This document shows, piece after piece, positions 43,466 to 52,184 of a stretch of DNA of 64,000 nt (positions within the stretch are counted from its first letter, which is position 1; every line of letters begins with the position of its first letter). This stretch comes from Mesobacillus sp. S13 (GTDB lineage Bacteria > Bacillota > Bacilli > Bacillales > Cytobacillaceae). The stretch covers positions 668,001-732,000 of the forward strand of contig NZ_CP084622.1 in the NCBI RefSeq assembly GCF_020422885.1. The letters run 5' to 3'. Both the position numbers and the translations under genes were made by a program. The notes under the pieces were generated by a model that did not search any database, was not told the origin of the DNA, and was given only the letters and a program-made list of their open reading frames with translations.

Positions 43466-44655
43466 ATATGATGGAAAATCTCCGCATGGCACTCGGCTCA
43501 CTGAAAGCACACAAAATGCGCTCGATTTTAACGATGATCGGCATCATCATTGGCGTTGGGGCAGTCATCATCGTTGTTGCCATCGGCCAGGGCGGGGAAG
43601 CAATGCTGAAAACACAGCTGACTGGTCCGGGCAACACAATTGAACTGTTTTACCAGCCGTCTGATGAAGAAATTCAGGCCAATCCGAATATTTTCAATGA
43701 AGCTCCATTTGAACAGGAAGATATCCGTTCATTGGAAAAAATACCAGAAATCAAGCAGGTGGTAGCATCGAGCTCCCAGCTTTCCAAAGCTTCCTTTGGG
43801 GAACATACAGTGGATGCTTCCACAACTGGAGTGAGCCAGGCTTTTTTCGAAATGAATGATATCAAGGCTGAAAAAGGCAGAAGCTTCACCGCAGCCGATT
43901 TCCTTGGTGGCAGAAGGGTCGGGATTGTCAGTTATTCGATGCAGGAGGAATTATTTGATGGGGAATCACCAATCGGCAAGGTGATCCGCATCGGTGTCCA
44001 ACCGATCGAAATCGTCGGTGTATTGGAAAAACCGACTGGACTGTTCGCGTTTGGGACCATGCAAATATACGTTCCAAGCAAAACCTGGCAGGTCATTTAC
44101 GGCAAAAGCGATTTTAACCAGGTAACACTCCAGGCCGCGTCCGCCGATGAGCTGCAGATCGCTGGCAAAAAGGCAGCAGACCTGCTGAATAAAATGCATG
44201 GTACCGAGGAATCGTACATGGTCATCAACATGGAGGAAATGGCTGAGGGGATCGGCAAAATCACCAAGGTGATGACCCTGATCATCGGCAGCATCGCCGG
44301 GATCTCCCTGTTTGTCGGCGGCATCGGTGTCATGAATATCATGCTCGTCTCCGTAACCGAGCGAACGAGAGAAATCGGTATAAGGAAAGCGCTTGGCGCA
44401 ACCAGGTCGCAAATCATGACCCAGTTCCTGATCGAATCCGTCACGCTGACGCTGATCGGAGGAGTGATCGGCATCCTGGTAGGCTGGGGATCAGCTTCGT
44501 TGATTTCCTATTTCGCTGGCTGGCCGTCGCTCGTTTCCTGGCAGGTTGTCACCGGAGCCATGCTGTTCTCGATGATCATCGGAGTCGTTTTCGGACTGCT
44601 TCCAGCCAACAAAGCATCAAGACTCGATCCAATCGCGGCATTGAGGTATGAATAG
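43462..44655 (+). CDS. yknZ: MacB-type ABC permease YknZ
   Basis: A 397-residue permease, the same length as B. subtilis YknZ. It has an N-terminal membrane helix (about 18-43), a large outer domain (about 45-270), and three C-terminal helices near 275-300, 325-350 and 360-385. The family signature TERTREIGIRKALGATRSQIMTQFLIESVTLTLIGG is present. With YknWXY it forms an exporter or toxin-protection complex; B. subtilis data show a role against the SdpC toxin. Confidence 0.93.
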   Translation: MNMMENLRMALGSLKAHKMRSILTMIGIIIGVGAVIIVVAIGQGGEAMLKTQLTGPGNTIELFYQPSDEEIQANPNIFNEAPFEQEDIRSLEKIPEIKQVVASSSQLSKASFGEHTVDASTTGVSQAFFEMNDIKAEKGRSFTAADFLGGRRVGIVSYSMQEELFDGESPIGKVIRIGVQPIEIVGVLEKPTGLFAFGTMQIYVPSKTWQVIYGKSDFNQVTLQAASADELQIAGKKAADLLNKMHGTEESYMVINMEEMAEGIGKITKVMTLIIGSIAGISLFVGGIGVMNIMLVSVTERTREIGIRKALGATRSQIMTQFLIESVTLTLIGGVIGILVGWGSASLISYFAGWPSLVSWQVVTGAMLFSMIIGVVFGLLPANKASRLDPIAALRYE

Positions 44656-44707
44656 ACATGAAGCGGGTGCCCTTTCGAGGTCCAGCTATCTGTTAGATTT
44701 GGAAAAA

Positions 44708-44746
44708 GTGCAGCGGATGCCTAAAAAGGTTCTCGCTGCATTTTTA
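44708..44746 (+). terminator. terminator of the ykn operon
   Basis: Stem AGTGCAGCG/CGCTGCAT with a TTTTT tail. Confidence 0.75.
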
Positions 44747-44775
44747 ACTGGAAAAAAACGAGCATAATTTCCAAT

Positions 44776-44891
44776 TCGCTATATTATTCAAAAAGTCGCT
44801 ATAAAAAGGAAAAACTCGCTATAAAACTCAGAAAGTCGCTATAAAAAAGAGAATCTCGCTATATAAATAAAAAAGTCGCTATATAAAAAAC
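44776..44891. repeat. 20-bp tandem repeat, about six units
   Basis: The pentamer TCGCT(ATA) recurs at 44776, 44796, 44816, 44836, 44856 and 44876, an exact 20-bp period (about two helical turns). Units are A-rich. No frame is conserved. The rest of 44656-44983 has only the ykn terminator and the leader of the next gene. Confidence 0.93.
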
Positions 44892-44983
44892 TTTTCTCTG
44901 AAAAATCAGTTTCATGGTTTCATATGTATAGCTTTTTGCGCCAGATGAAGAATGGATTTCATTAAAAAAAGTGGGTGAACGCA

Positions 44984-45385
44984 ATGACTTGCCATCATTT
45001 TATTGCAACAATGAGGCCGATTGAGGAATTCCATGTTAAAGGCCAGGATTATCCTTTTATAAGTGGTGAGGCTTATAAGAAGGAGCTTCCGCTTTCTCTT
45101 CCATATGTGTATGAATTCGGAGGCGAAGATGTCGAATTTATCTCATTTCTGGATGACTTCATGGAGTTTGGCGATGTTGTTGAGTTTTACATATATGAAG
45201 AAGGGAAGCGGGGGAGGCCTTTGTCTCTCAATCTTCCCGAAGAAGCCCGGACAATTAATCTATTGAAAAAGACCTATAGAGATGAATATGGGGAATACCA
45301 GCTGGACGAGAAAGAATGGAAAGAACAGCTCGCCAGAAAAACGATTGCTTCGAAGCGAAGTATTACCACCTTCGTGAAATATTGA
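44984..45385 (+). CDS. hypothetical protein whose 3' end seeds a repeat array
   Basis: A soluble protein of about 133 residues, acidic in the middle (YEFGGEDVEFISFLDDFMEFGDVVEFYIYEEG) with a basic end. I do not recognise a family. The last ten codons (SITTFVKY end) lie in the first unit of a 39-bp tandem array that continues downstream. The ATG at 44984 follows GTGGGTG; GTG 44975 is an alternative start. Confidence 0.6.
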   Translation: MTCHHFIATMRPIEEFHVKGQDYPFISGEAYKKELPLSLPYVYEFGGEDVEFISFLDDFMEFGDVVEFYIYEEGKRGRPLSLNLPEEARTINLLKKTYRDEYGEYQLDEKEWKEQLARKTIASKRSITTFVKY

Positions 45386-45525
45386 AATTCAAAGCGGGGC
45401 ATAACCACATTTGTGAAATATTGAAATTCGAAGCGGTGCATTACCACATTTGTGAAATATTGAAATTCGAAGCGTGGCATCATTACATTCATGAAATGTT
45501 GAACCTCGAAGCGGAGTCTCATCAA
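45353..45525. repeat. 39-bp tandem array growing from a gene end
   Basis: AAGCG markers at 45353, 45392, 45431, 45470 and 45509 show an exact 39-bp period. The period is a multiple of three, so both strands stay open over the array. The first unit contains the stop of the upstream gene. Confidence 0.93.
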
Positions 45526-45570
45526 TGTATCGAACATCATCCAACACGCATCATATAAAATCTAGCCCTC

Positions 45571-45602
45571 AGGCCACTTGAGAGAGTTCCAAGTGGCCTT
45601 TG
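45571..45602. terminator. bidirectional terminator
   Basis: A perfect stem AGGCCACTTG/CAAGTGGCCT right after the minus-strand gene stop. T-runs are short. Confidence 0.7.
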
Positions 45603-46352
45603 TTATACCGTTACCAATCGATCATCATGGATACGATCTAGTTTTTCTTTGATTAAATCAGCGAATTCATCAGGCTGGTCAATGTACAAAAGCACTTTTT
45701 GCACTTCTTTTTCCTGGCCAAAATATCCTCTTGCGATGACGGGTTGCTTGAAGACGATTTCATATTTTGCTTCATCGCTCATCCCGAAAATCCGGGTGAG
45801 TGCCCGGGGGAAGGCGGTGGCGTGGAATACCCCTTTTTCATGGATGATCCCGCCGCTATTGTTGTATTTCAGTTTTGCTGGCTGGATGGTTTCAATTTCA
45901 TTTAAGGTGAAACTCAATCGCCTGCGAGCGCCAATCTGGATGTGGACAGCATTCTTTTTCAACAGGATCGGTGTATTCCTCAACAGATTATAATCTCCCA
46001 TTATGTAAAAGACGCTGTAAATATGAAGCAGCAGCATGGCCAGGGCAATTTCCGGCGCTTCTTTTCTCAAATATATATGGAAGACAATCATCTCGATGAC
46101 CTGTTCATGGACGAGGGCGAGATATAGCCAGAAGTAGCTGGAATTCTTATGATAATAGAAAGTCTCCCGACCCCGGGACGGAAGTTTCCATTTAAAAAAA
46201 GCATAAAACAGGATCATCATTTCTTTTTTATAGATTAACAGCAAGGGGTTCTCCGTAATTTTTCCCTTCCTATATAAAAGAAACAAATGCACAAGAAAGC
46301 CTTCGAGAAGCACAACAACAATGATGCCCGTCACAATCAGGCGCGTTTCCAT
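45603..46352 (-). CDS. membrane protein with PH-like C-terminal domain, unknown
   Basis: A 249-residue protein with membrane helices near residues 5-28, 48-62, 75-95 and 105-128. A soluble beta-rich half follows (about 135-249, for example VHIQIGARRRLSFTLNEIETIQPAKLKY), which looks like the PH-like domain of YdbS/YdeJ-type membrane proteins. Function is unknown. ATG 46352 follows GGGGGGATC. It is the last gene of a three-gene operon with an XRE regulator. Confidence 0.72.
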   Translation of the reverse strand: METRLIVTGIIVVVLLEGFLVHLFLLYRKGKITENPLLLIYKKEMMILFYAFFKWKLPSRGRETFYYHKNSSYFWLYLALVHEQVIEMIVFHIYLRKEAPEIALAMLLLHIYSVFYIMGDYNLLRNTPILLKKNAVHIQIGARRRLSFTLNEIETIQPAKLKYNNSGGIIHEKGVFHATAFPRALTRIFGMSDEAKYEIVFKQPVIARGYFGQEKEVQKVLLYIDQPDEFADLIKEKLDRIHDDRLVTV

Positions 46353-46366
46353 AAAGATCCCCCCGT

Positions 46367-46798
46367 TTACGAGTATCGTTTCATTTGGAACCAATAGATC
46401 AAGTACTGCGCAACTCCCATGACGATGAACAGAATGATCGGCAAATATGGAATGTGACTGAAGTAAGCGGTAAGGGCAATCGCGACCGGAATGGATAGAG
46501 CAAAGAAGATGTACACCTTTCTCGTCGCCTTAAAAGTCAGCCATTGCATCCCTTCGTCTTCTTCACGCATTTCCATCGGGATGATCTGTGGTTTTATCGG
46601 ATCTTCAGGATTACGTTTGTTATAAAGCGGAATTACGGCAATCATGATGAGAATCGGAATGCCGAGCACCATTGGGTCGATTTTAAGCCATGCCGGTACA
46701 TGCTCGCTATAATAGTTGCCAATCATGATGATGCCCAGCCCTAATATTAGGACAACGTTGAATAACGGTGATTGAAACGTTCTTTTTAACACGGTCAT
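46367..46798 (-). CDS. membrane protein, unknown, in XRE operon
   Basis: A 143-residue protein with four hydrophobic segments (near 12-28, 37-55, 93-110 and 114-134) and a charged cytosolic loop, KRNPEDPIKPQIIPMEMREEDEG. Its start overlaps the stop of the XRE gene by four bases. I do not recognise the family. Small DUF-type membrane proteins next to a short XRE repressor are common in Firmicutes. Confidence 0.7.
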   Translation of the reverse strand: MTVLKRTFQSPLFNVVLILGLGIIMIGNYYSEHVPAWLKIDPMVLGIPILIMIAVIPLYNKRNPEDPIKPQIIPMEMREEDEGMQWLTFKATRKVYIFFALSIPVAIALTAYFSHIPYLPIILFIVMGVAQYLIYWFQMKRYS

Positions 46799-46998
46799 TC
46801 CTCTCCTTCTAAGCGAAATACTTCTTCCACAGGCACTTGGAAAGCAGCTGCGATCTTTAAGGCAAGGGTGACGGATGGGGCGTAATCGCCCTTTTCAATT
46901 AGTCCAATAGTCTGCCTCGTCACGCCAATCTTGTCCGCCAAGTCTTGCTGTGAAAAACGGAATCTCGCACGGTATTCACGAACAGAGTTTTTCAGCAT
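46795..46998 (-). CDS. small XRE-family transcriptional regulator
   Basis: A 67-residue protein that is almost only a helix-turn-helix: RFSQQDLADKIGVTRQTIGLIEKGDYAPSVTLALKIAAAFQVPVEEVFRLE. It fits the short YozG/YgzD-type XRE repressors that control adjacent membrane-protein genes, here two genes in the same operon. The ATG at 46998 is preceded by a GGAGTAAAC-like ribosome site. Confidence 0.88.
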   Translation of the reverse strand: MLKNSVREYRARFRFSQQDLADKIGVTRQTIGLIEKGDYAPSVTLALKIAAAFQVPVEEVFRLEGEE

Positions 46999-47219
46999 TT
47001 ACATGTTTACTCCTTTGGAAATATTTGTTTTTATACTTAAAATGTAATATATCCTTTGCATTTTGTAAATGATTTTTAACATTTGTTTTTTAAAAAATTA
47101 GAAAGTAAACTATATGATATGGTAAAAAGAGGTTTATTTTACTAAAAAGTGGTTGTAAGATAGATGAGGGATAACATAGTATAAAGATTGGTATTCGTAG
47201 GTATAAAGGAGGGGTTATC

Positions 47220-48104
47220 GTGCTCGAAATTAAGGGGTTATCAAAAACATATGGCTCGAAAGTAGCTGTGGATTCGCTTTCCTTCACCGTTTCTCCAGGG
47301 GAGGTATTTGGACTTTTGGGAAGAAATGGCGCGGGAAAGACGACAACCATCAAAATGATGTTAGGCTTGGTCGCACCTGATAGCGGAAGCGTCAGCTGGG
47401 ATCATCAAAAGGGATTGAGGCATGCGTCATATGGCTATTTGCCAGAGGAAAGAGGTTTGTATCCAAAGACCAAGGTTGTGGAGCAACTTTCCTATTTTGC
47501 AAAGCTTGAAGGCATGGGAAAAAACGATATCAAGAAAAGCATAGATTACTGGATTGAGAGATTCGATATCGGCATGTACAAGAATAAGCTTGCCGGCGAT
47601 TTATCGAAAGGTAATCAGCAAAAGGTTCAATTAGTTGCGACCCTCTTACATAATCCGGATCTCATCATCCTTGATGAGCCTTTCAGCGGGCTCGATCCAG
47701 TTAATACAAACTTACTGACTGAAGTGATTCTGGAAGAAAAGGAAAAGGGAAAAGTCATCATCATGTCCAGCCATCAGATGGACCAGGTTGAGAAATTTTG
47801 CAAAGATGTGGTGCTTATGAAGGATGGGAAAGCAGTCATCTCTGGGGATTTGGCTGCTGTGAAAGATTCGTATGGAATGATGAATCTATCACTATACGGA
47901 AATCTTCCTGGGCTGGCCAAGTTCTGTGCAGCTCATGACTATCCATTTGCGGAAGAAGCGAAAAGAATTATTGTTTCGCTGAAAAAAGAACAAGATCCTT
48001 TAATCATTCTTTCACAATTAAAACAAGAAGGAGTGGGAGTCAGTGAGGTAACTTACCTGCAGCCAACCCTTCATCAAATCTTTATCGATAAGGTGGGGTC
48101 ATAA
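47220..48104 (+). CDS. ABC transporter ATPase, YhaQ/NatA-like
   Basis: A 294-residue ATPase with Walker A GRNGAGKTTTIKMMLGL (about 37-53), Q-loop YLPEERGLYPKTKV, signature LSKGNQQKVQLVATLL, Walker B LIILDEPFSGLDP and switch SSHQMDQV. A C-terminal extension (about 215-294) agrees in length with B. subtilis YhaQ (298), a sodium-efflux-type subunit. The start GTG 47220 follows AGGAGG. The next gene begins two bases after its stop and encodes the matching permease. Confidence 0.9.
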   Translation: MLEIKGLSKTYGSKVAVDSLSFTVSPGEVFGLLGRNGAGKTTTIKMMLGLVAPDSGSVSWDHQKGLRHASYGYLPEERGLYPKTKVVEQLSYFAKLEGMGKNDIKKSIDYWIERFDIGMYKNKLAGDLSKGNQQKVQLVATLLHNPDLIILDEPFSGLDPVNTNLLTEVILEEKEKGKVIIMSSHQMDQVEKFCKDVVLMKDGKAVISGDLAAVKDSYGMMNLSLYGNLPGLAKFCAAHDYPFAEEAKRIIVSLKKEQDPLIILSQLKQEGVGVSEVTYLQPTLHQIFIDKVGS

Positions 48105-48105
48105 C

Positions 48106-49332
48106 ATGAAGGCGCTCGGAACTGCGTTTCTTTTTCATTTTAAGGAGCAAACTCGCTCCAAAGGATTCAGGATTACCTCGATCGTTCTTTCTTTGTTGAT
48201 TCTTGGATTCTTCGCCTACAATCATTTCATGTCAAAAGAAGAAGAAGTCCGTGTCTCTGTTATTAACAATTCGGACTTTCAAGTGGATGAAGACGGGCTG
48301 AAAGGCATGATTGAGGGTTTGCAGCTATCAGTAAAGGATGCGGGCGATGTCGATTCAGAAAAGGGGAAAATCAAAGAGCAGGACCTCGATCATCTCGTCA
48401 TCATCGACCAAAAAGACACCCTTCCAACAGTGGAGTATTTCTATCACCGGATGCCTGATCCGAACGTAATCTTTGCTTTTTCAACCCAGCTGCAGCAGCA
48501 ATACCTGCAGAATGTATCAAGCGAAAATAATCTTTCTGGCGATGTGGTGGCTGACTTGTTCACGCAAATACCTGTGGAGAGGAATATGCTTGCCGAAAAC
48601 AATGGCAGCCTCGGAATCGTATATGTCTTCATCTTCTTGATGTATACCTTCATCCTGATGTTCGGCCAGGGAATTGCCATGAGCATTACAGGTGAAAAAT
48701 CCACACGCGTAATGGAAGTCATGATCACAAAAATCAAGCCGATCTACATGCTGTTTGCCAAGGTACTCTCCAACCTTGCTGCGGGTCTTATCCAGGTATC
48801 AATCTTTTTCCTTGCCGGCTATCTGGCTTACCTGCTGGGGTGGATGAACACGGATCAATTCAGTGTGTTCGGATTCTCCTTTGATCTCTCACAAGTTGGA
48901 CCTGGCTTGATATTCGCTTTCGTTTTCTTTTTTGCCGGCGGTTACCTGGTATACGCCCTTTGTTTTGCCGCACTTGGTTCTGTTATCTCTCGTACGGAAG
49001 ACCTCGGCAGTGTCATGGGCCCAGTCATCATGCTCGTCATGGGTGCATTGATGGTAGGAATCAAGACCATGATGGATCCAACAGGTGCATTGGTCACATT
49101 CTCAACCTATTTCCCATTCTTTTCACCGATCGTCGCTTTCTCAAAGTATGTAATGGGTGAGTTAACGACTGGAGAACTGCTATTAAGCGGAGCAGTTTTG
49201 GTCGCATCGATCCTGTTGATCGCATACTTAGCTTCACGAATCTATGTAAAAGGCGTAATGGTTTATGGTGAAAAATTCAAATGGTCACAGATGAGCGGGA
49301 TGTTGAAGAAGGAAAAAACAGAAGTGCTATAA
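48106..49332 (+). CDS. ABC-2 permease, YhaP/NatB-like
   Basis: A 408-residue membrane subunit. It has helix 1 at about 22-40 and a large extracytoplasmic domain to about 165. Five or six helices fill the C-terminal half, with the ABC-2 signature GEKSTRVMEVMITKIKPIYMLFAKV. Length and domain order match B. subtilis YhaP (419). Together with the ATPase it is predicted to export Na+ or a small hydrophobic toxin. The substrate is an inference from B. subtilis relatives. Confidence 0.88.
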   Translation: MKALGTAFLFHFKEQTRSKGFRITSIVLSLLILGFFAYNHFMSKEEEVRVSVINNSDFQVDEDGLKGMIEGLQLSVKDAGDVDSEKGKIKEQDLDHLVIIDQKDTLPTVEYFYHRMPDPNVIFAFSTQLQQQYLQNVSSENNLSGDVVADLFTQIPVERNMLAENNGSLGIVYVFIFLMYTFILMFGQGIAMSITGEKSTRVMEVMITKIKPIYMLFAKVLSNLAAGLIQVSIFFLAGYLAYLLGWMNTDQFSVFGFSFDLSQVGPGLIFAFVFFFAGGYLVYALCFAALGSVISRTEDLGSVMGPVIMLVMGALMVGIKTMMDPTGALVTFSTYFPFFSPIVAFSKYVMGELTTGELLLSGAVLVASILLIAYLASRIYVKGVMVYGEKFKWSQMSGMLKKEKTEVL

Positions 49333-49348
49333 ATGTGGAAATTTGAAT

Positions 49349-49381
49349 CGGGCGCCGTTTACGGCTCCGGTCTTTTTTCTT
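49349..49381 (+). terminator. terminator of the YhaQP-like operon
   Basis: Stem CGGGCGCCG/CGGCTCCGG with a TTTA loop and TCTTTTTTC tail. Confidence 0.75.
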
Positions 49382-49447
49382 GCTAAAATACGGACCGGAA
49401 TTCGCTTTTCAACCAGAGAAGAAACTTTGAAATTTGGCAAAAGCCCA

Positions 49448-49700
49448 TTTAAGAAGAAAGGTATCTCTTATGAACAGGGAGGATCGTTCATAAGGACCTC
49501 TAAGAGTGAGAAAGAGACCCTTATGCAGGAGGAAGAGCGATCATAAGGGTCTCTAAGAGTGAGAAAGAGACCCTTATGCAGGAGGAAGAACGATTATAAG
49601 GGTCTCTAAGAGTGAGAAAGAGACCCTTATACAGGAGGAAGAGCGTCCAAAAGGGTCTCTAAGAGGAAGAAAGGCACCCATATGCAGGAGGAGAAATGAG
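49448..49700. repeat. tandem array D, 53-bp units
   Basis: Five units with TAAGAGTGAG at 49501, 49554 and 49607 and the same period on both sides (49660). Each unit has a long inverted repeat AGAGACCCTTATG/CATAAGGGTCTCT around a purine-rich loop. The CCCTTATG/CATAAGGG core is the same as in array B. The remaining 49701-49856 is the promoter region of the next gene. Confidence 0.93.
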
Positions 49701-49856
49701 GTATACAATCTTATAAATAACCAACCCTGAATTAAGGGCCTTTTTCTATTGTATTTGTTCATTAACCCCTATTGTAAAAATATACCTCTACAGTCAGAGT
49801 CAGGGAGTGTCGATATAACATGTATATACTGAAAGTTAGAGGGGCGGGTGACTTTA

Positions 49857-52037
49857 ATGCAGCCAGATTTAAACAGCAGATCTCTTTTTGAAGTTTATAA
49901 GTCGTTATTTAATTTCAATCATGATGGGTGTTACGCCCTTGATGTGCAAGGAAATTTCATCGCATTCAATGAGGAGGCTGCGGTGATTACGGGTTACTCG
50001 CTGGAAGAGGCTTTGGAAATGAACTTCATCTCGATGATTCATGATGAGTTTGTGGATGATACGATCCAGCAGTTTAAGTCTGTCATATCAGGAGAGCGAA
50101 CGAAATTTGAAACAGCGATTGTTAAAAATGGCAGCGGTGAACGAATTGATTTGATGATCACCGCTGTCCCGATTTCGGTCGATGGAGAGGTTTTGGGCAT
50201 TGTCGGATGTGCACAGGATCTTACTGAAAAAAAGGAGCTCGAGGCTTTATTGAGGGGCCAGAATAGAGTCCTTAAAATGATGGCGAAGGGAGCCTCCTTT
50301 CAAGAGGTCCTGGATGAGATGGTCCTCTTTATCGAGAGTTTCACGGACGGAGCGCACTGTGCCATTCTGATTGCTGACCAGGAAGGGAAGAGATTATTAC
50401 ATGGATCCTCGCCTAACTTGCCGCAAGCCTACAATGATGCAGTGGATGGGTTACCAATCGGTCCTACGATTGGTTCCTGTGGCCGTGCCGCCTTTTTAAA
50501 GGAATCTGTGGTCACAACGGATATTGCCTCTGACCCACTGTGGGAGGGTTACCGTGACTTGGCACTGTCGTATGGTTTAAAGGCCTGCTGGTCAACTCCG
50601 GTCTTTGATGATGATCAAAGAGTGATTGGCACTTTTGGCCTTTATTATTGCCGTGCAAGATCTCCGCGTGAAAAGGACAGGGAGATCATCCAGAAAGCAA
50701 CTGATCTCGCAAGCCTGGTGATTCAGCATTATAGGGCAAAAGAAAGAATTAATTTCATGGCGTATCATGATGCGCTGACAGGGCTGGCGAACCGGCGCCT
50801 GTTTGATGATCGGGTTCAAAAGGCGTTTGCAGAAACAAAAGTGGATAAAGGCGAAAAGCTGAGCCTCGTGTTCCTGGATCTTGACCGGTTCAAGTATGTC
50901 AATGATTCACTGGGCCATTCAATAGGAGACCGCTTGCTGGTGTATGTGGCTGAGAAGCTGAAAAAAAGCCTAGGGAACGGAGTGGTTTTTTCAAGGCAGG
51001 GTGGGGACGAGTTTGCAATTTTACTAGAGCATACGACGAAAGAAAAAGCGGAAGCCGTAGCCCGTACGATCCTGAGAACATTGGAGGAGCCTTTTTCGAT
51101 TGATGGTACAGATATTTTCATTACAACGAGCATTGGCATGAGCTTTTACCCTGATGATGGAGAAAAGATTGACATATTGTTGAGCAAAGCGGATGTGGCG
51201 ATGTACCAGGCAAAAAAGCAGGGGCGGAACAATTTCCAGATGTACGATGTGATGCTGGACCGCCAAGCATTCGAAAAGCTCCAGGTTGAAAATGAACTCC
51301 GGAAAGCACTTGAGCGGGAGGAATTTGAGCTCCATTATCAGCCGATTGTGAACTTGTGCAAGAATGAAATCACAGGAGCCGAGGCGCTGATTCGCTGGCA
51401 GAATGACAGAGTTGATTTTGTATCACCCGATCAGTTCATTCCGATTGCCGAAGAAACAGGGCTGATCATTCACATTGGAGAATGGGTGCTGAAAACCGCC
51501 CTGCTGCAGCTTAAGGAATGGCACGAAAACGGAATGGAAGGGCTGACGGTGTCAGTGAATTTATCGATTCGCCAGTTTTACCAGCCTAATTTAATCACGA
51601 TGGTGAAGGAAACACTTGTGCTGACCGGAGTACAACCTCACTTCCTTACCATTGAAATCACCGAAAGCATGACGATGGACGTGGAAAAAGCCAGCTTCAT
51701 TCTCCAAGAACTGAAAATGCTTGGAGTAAATATTTCCATCGATGATTTTGGGACAGGCTACAGTTCACTAAGCTACCTGAAAAGATTTCCGATTGATGAT
51801 TTGAAAATTGACCGCTGCTTTGTGAAGGACATCGCCGAGAGTAAAAGCGACGAAAACATTGCGACGACCATTATTTTGATGGCTCATAATCTTGGCTTGT
51901 CTGTCATTGCAGAAGGCGTTGAAACAGCAGAGCAGTTACGATTGCTGAAGCAGCATCACTGCAACGAAGCCCAGGGCTATCATTTCAGCAAGCCTGTTCC
52001 GGCTGAAGAATTTATTAAGATCAAGGTTCCTTCGTGA
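49857..52037 (+). CDS. PAS-GAF-GGDEF-EAL cyclic di-GMP protein
   Basis: A soluble protein of about 726 residues: PAS (about 12-125), GAF (about 140-285), GGDEF (about 295-455) and EAL (about 470-720). The cyclase motif SRQGGDEF (about 380-387) is intact. The phosphodiesterase motif ITGAEALIRWQ (about 505-515) and the metal-binding stretches NLSIRQF, EITES, DDFGTGYSSLSYLKRFPIDDLKID and EGVE are all canonical. It can therefore make and degrade cyclic di-GMP, with direction set by the sensor domains. The ATG at 49857 follows GAGGGGCGGGTG; GTG 49848 is an alternative. It is a single gene. Confidence 0.93.
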   Translation: MQPDLNSRSLFEVYKSLFNFNHDGCYALDVQGNFIAFNEEAAVITGYSLEEALEMNFISMIHDEFVDDTIQQFKSVISGERTKFETAIVKNGSGERIDLMITAVPISVDGEVLGIVGCAQDLTEKKELEALLRGQNRVLKMMAKGASFQEVLDEMVLFIESFTDGAHCAILIADQEGKRLLHGSSPNLPQAYNDAVDGLPIGPTIGSCGRAAFLKESVVTTDIASDPLWEGYRDLALSYGLKACWSTPVFDDDQRVIGTFGLYYCRARSPREKDREIIQKATDLASLVIQHYRAKERINFMAYHDALTGLANRRLFDDRVQKAFAETKVDKGEKLSLVFLDLDRFKYVNDSLGHSIGDRLLVYVAEKLKKSLGNGVVFSRQGGDEFAILLEHTTKEKAEAVARTILRTLEEPFSIDGTDIFITTSIGMSFYPDDGEKIDILLSKADVAMYQAKKQGRNNFQMYDVMLDRQAFEKLQVENELRKALEREEFELHYQPIVNLCKNEITGAEALIRWQNDRVDFVSPDQFIPIAEETGLIIHIGEWVLKTALLQLKEWHENGMEGLTVSVNLSIRQFYQPNLITMVKETLVLTGVQPHFLTIEITESMTMDVEKASFILQELKMLGVNISIDDFGTGYSSLSYLKRFPIDDLKIDRCFVKDIAESKSDENIATTIILMAHNLGLSVIAEGVETAEQLRLLKQHHCNEAQGYHFSKPVPAEEFIKIKVPS

Positions 52038-52054
52038 TACGAAGGGGCTTTTTC
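52028..52054 (+). terminator. terminator overlapping the end of the GGDEF-EAL gene
   Basis: Stem CCTTCG/CGAAGG with a GGCTTTTTC tail. A related hairpin (CTTC/GAAG with GCTTTTTC) follows about 60 bases on at 52091-52118, like a tandem duplication. Confidence 0.55.
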
Positions 52055-52184
52055 ATTTTTAGTTCTGAAATGAAGAAGGCTTAATTATTCCTTCTTGAGT
52101 TGGAAGAGCTTTTTCGTTTTTAACAATAAATGTTGAAACACCTGGAATGAATTTCCGTCTAATTCTTCAAAGGGGCTGAAAAAG

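Noticed and set aside
45274..45558. Open frames on both strands over the 39-bp array
   Set aside because: The period is a multiple of three, so frames stay open by construction. There is no ribosome site, and the peptide is purely repetitive.
49343..49546. 67-codon frame after the YhaP-like gene
   Set aside because: It runs across a terminator and into array D, and has no ribosome site.
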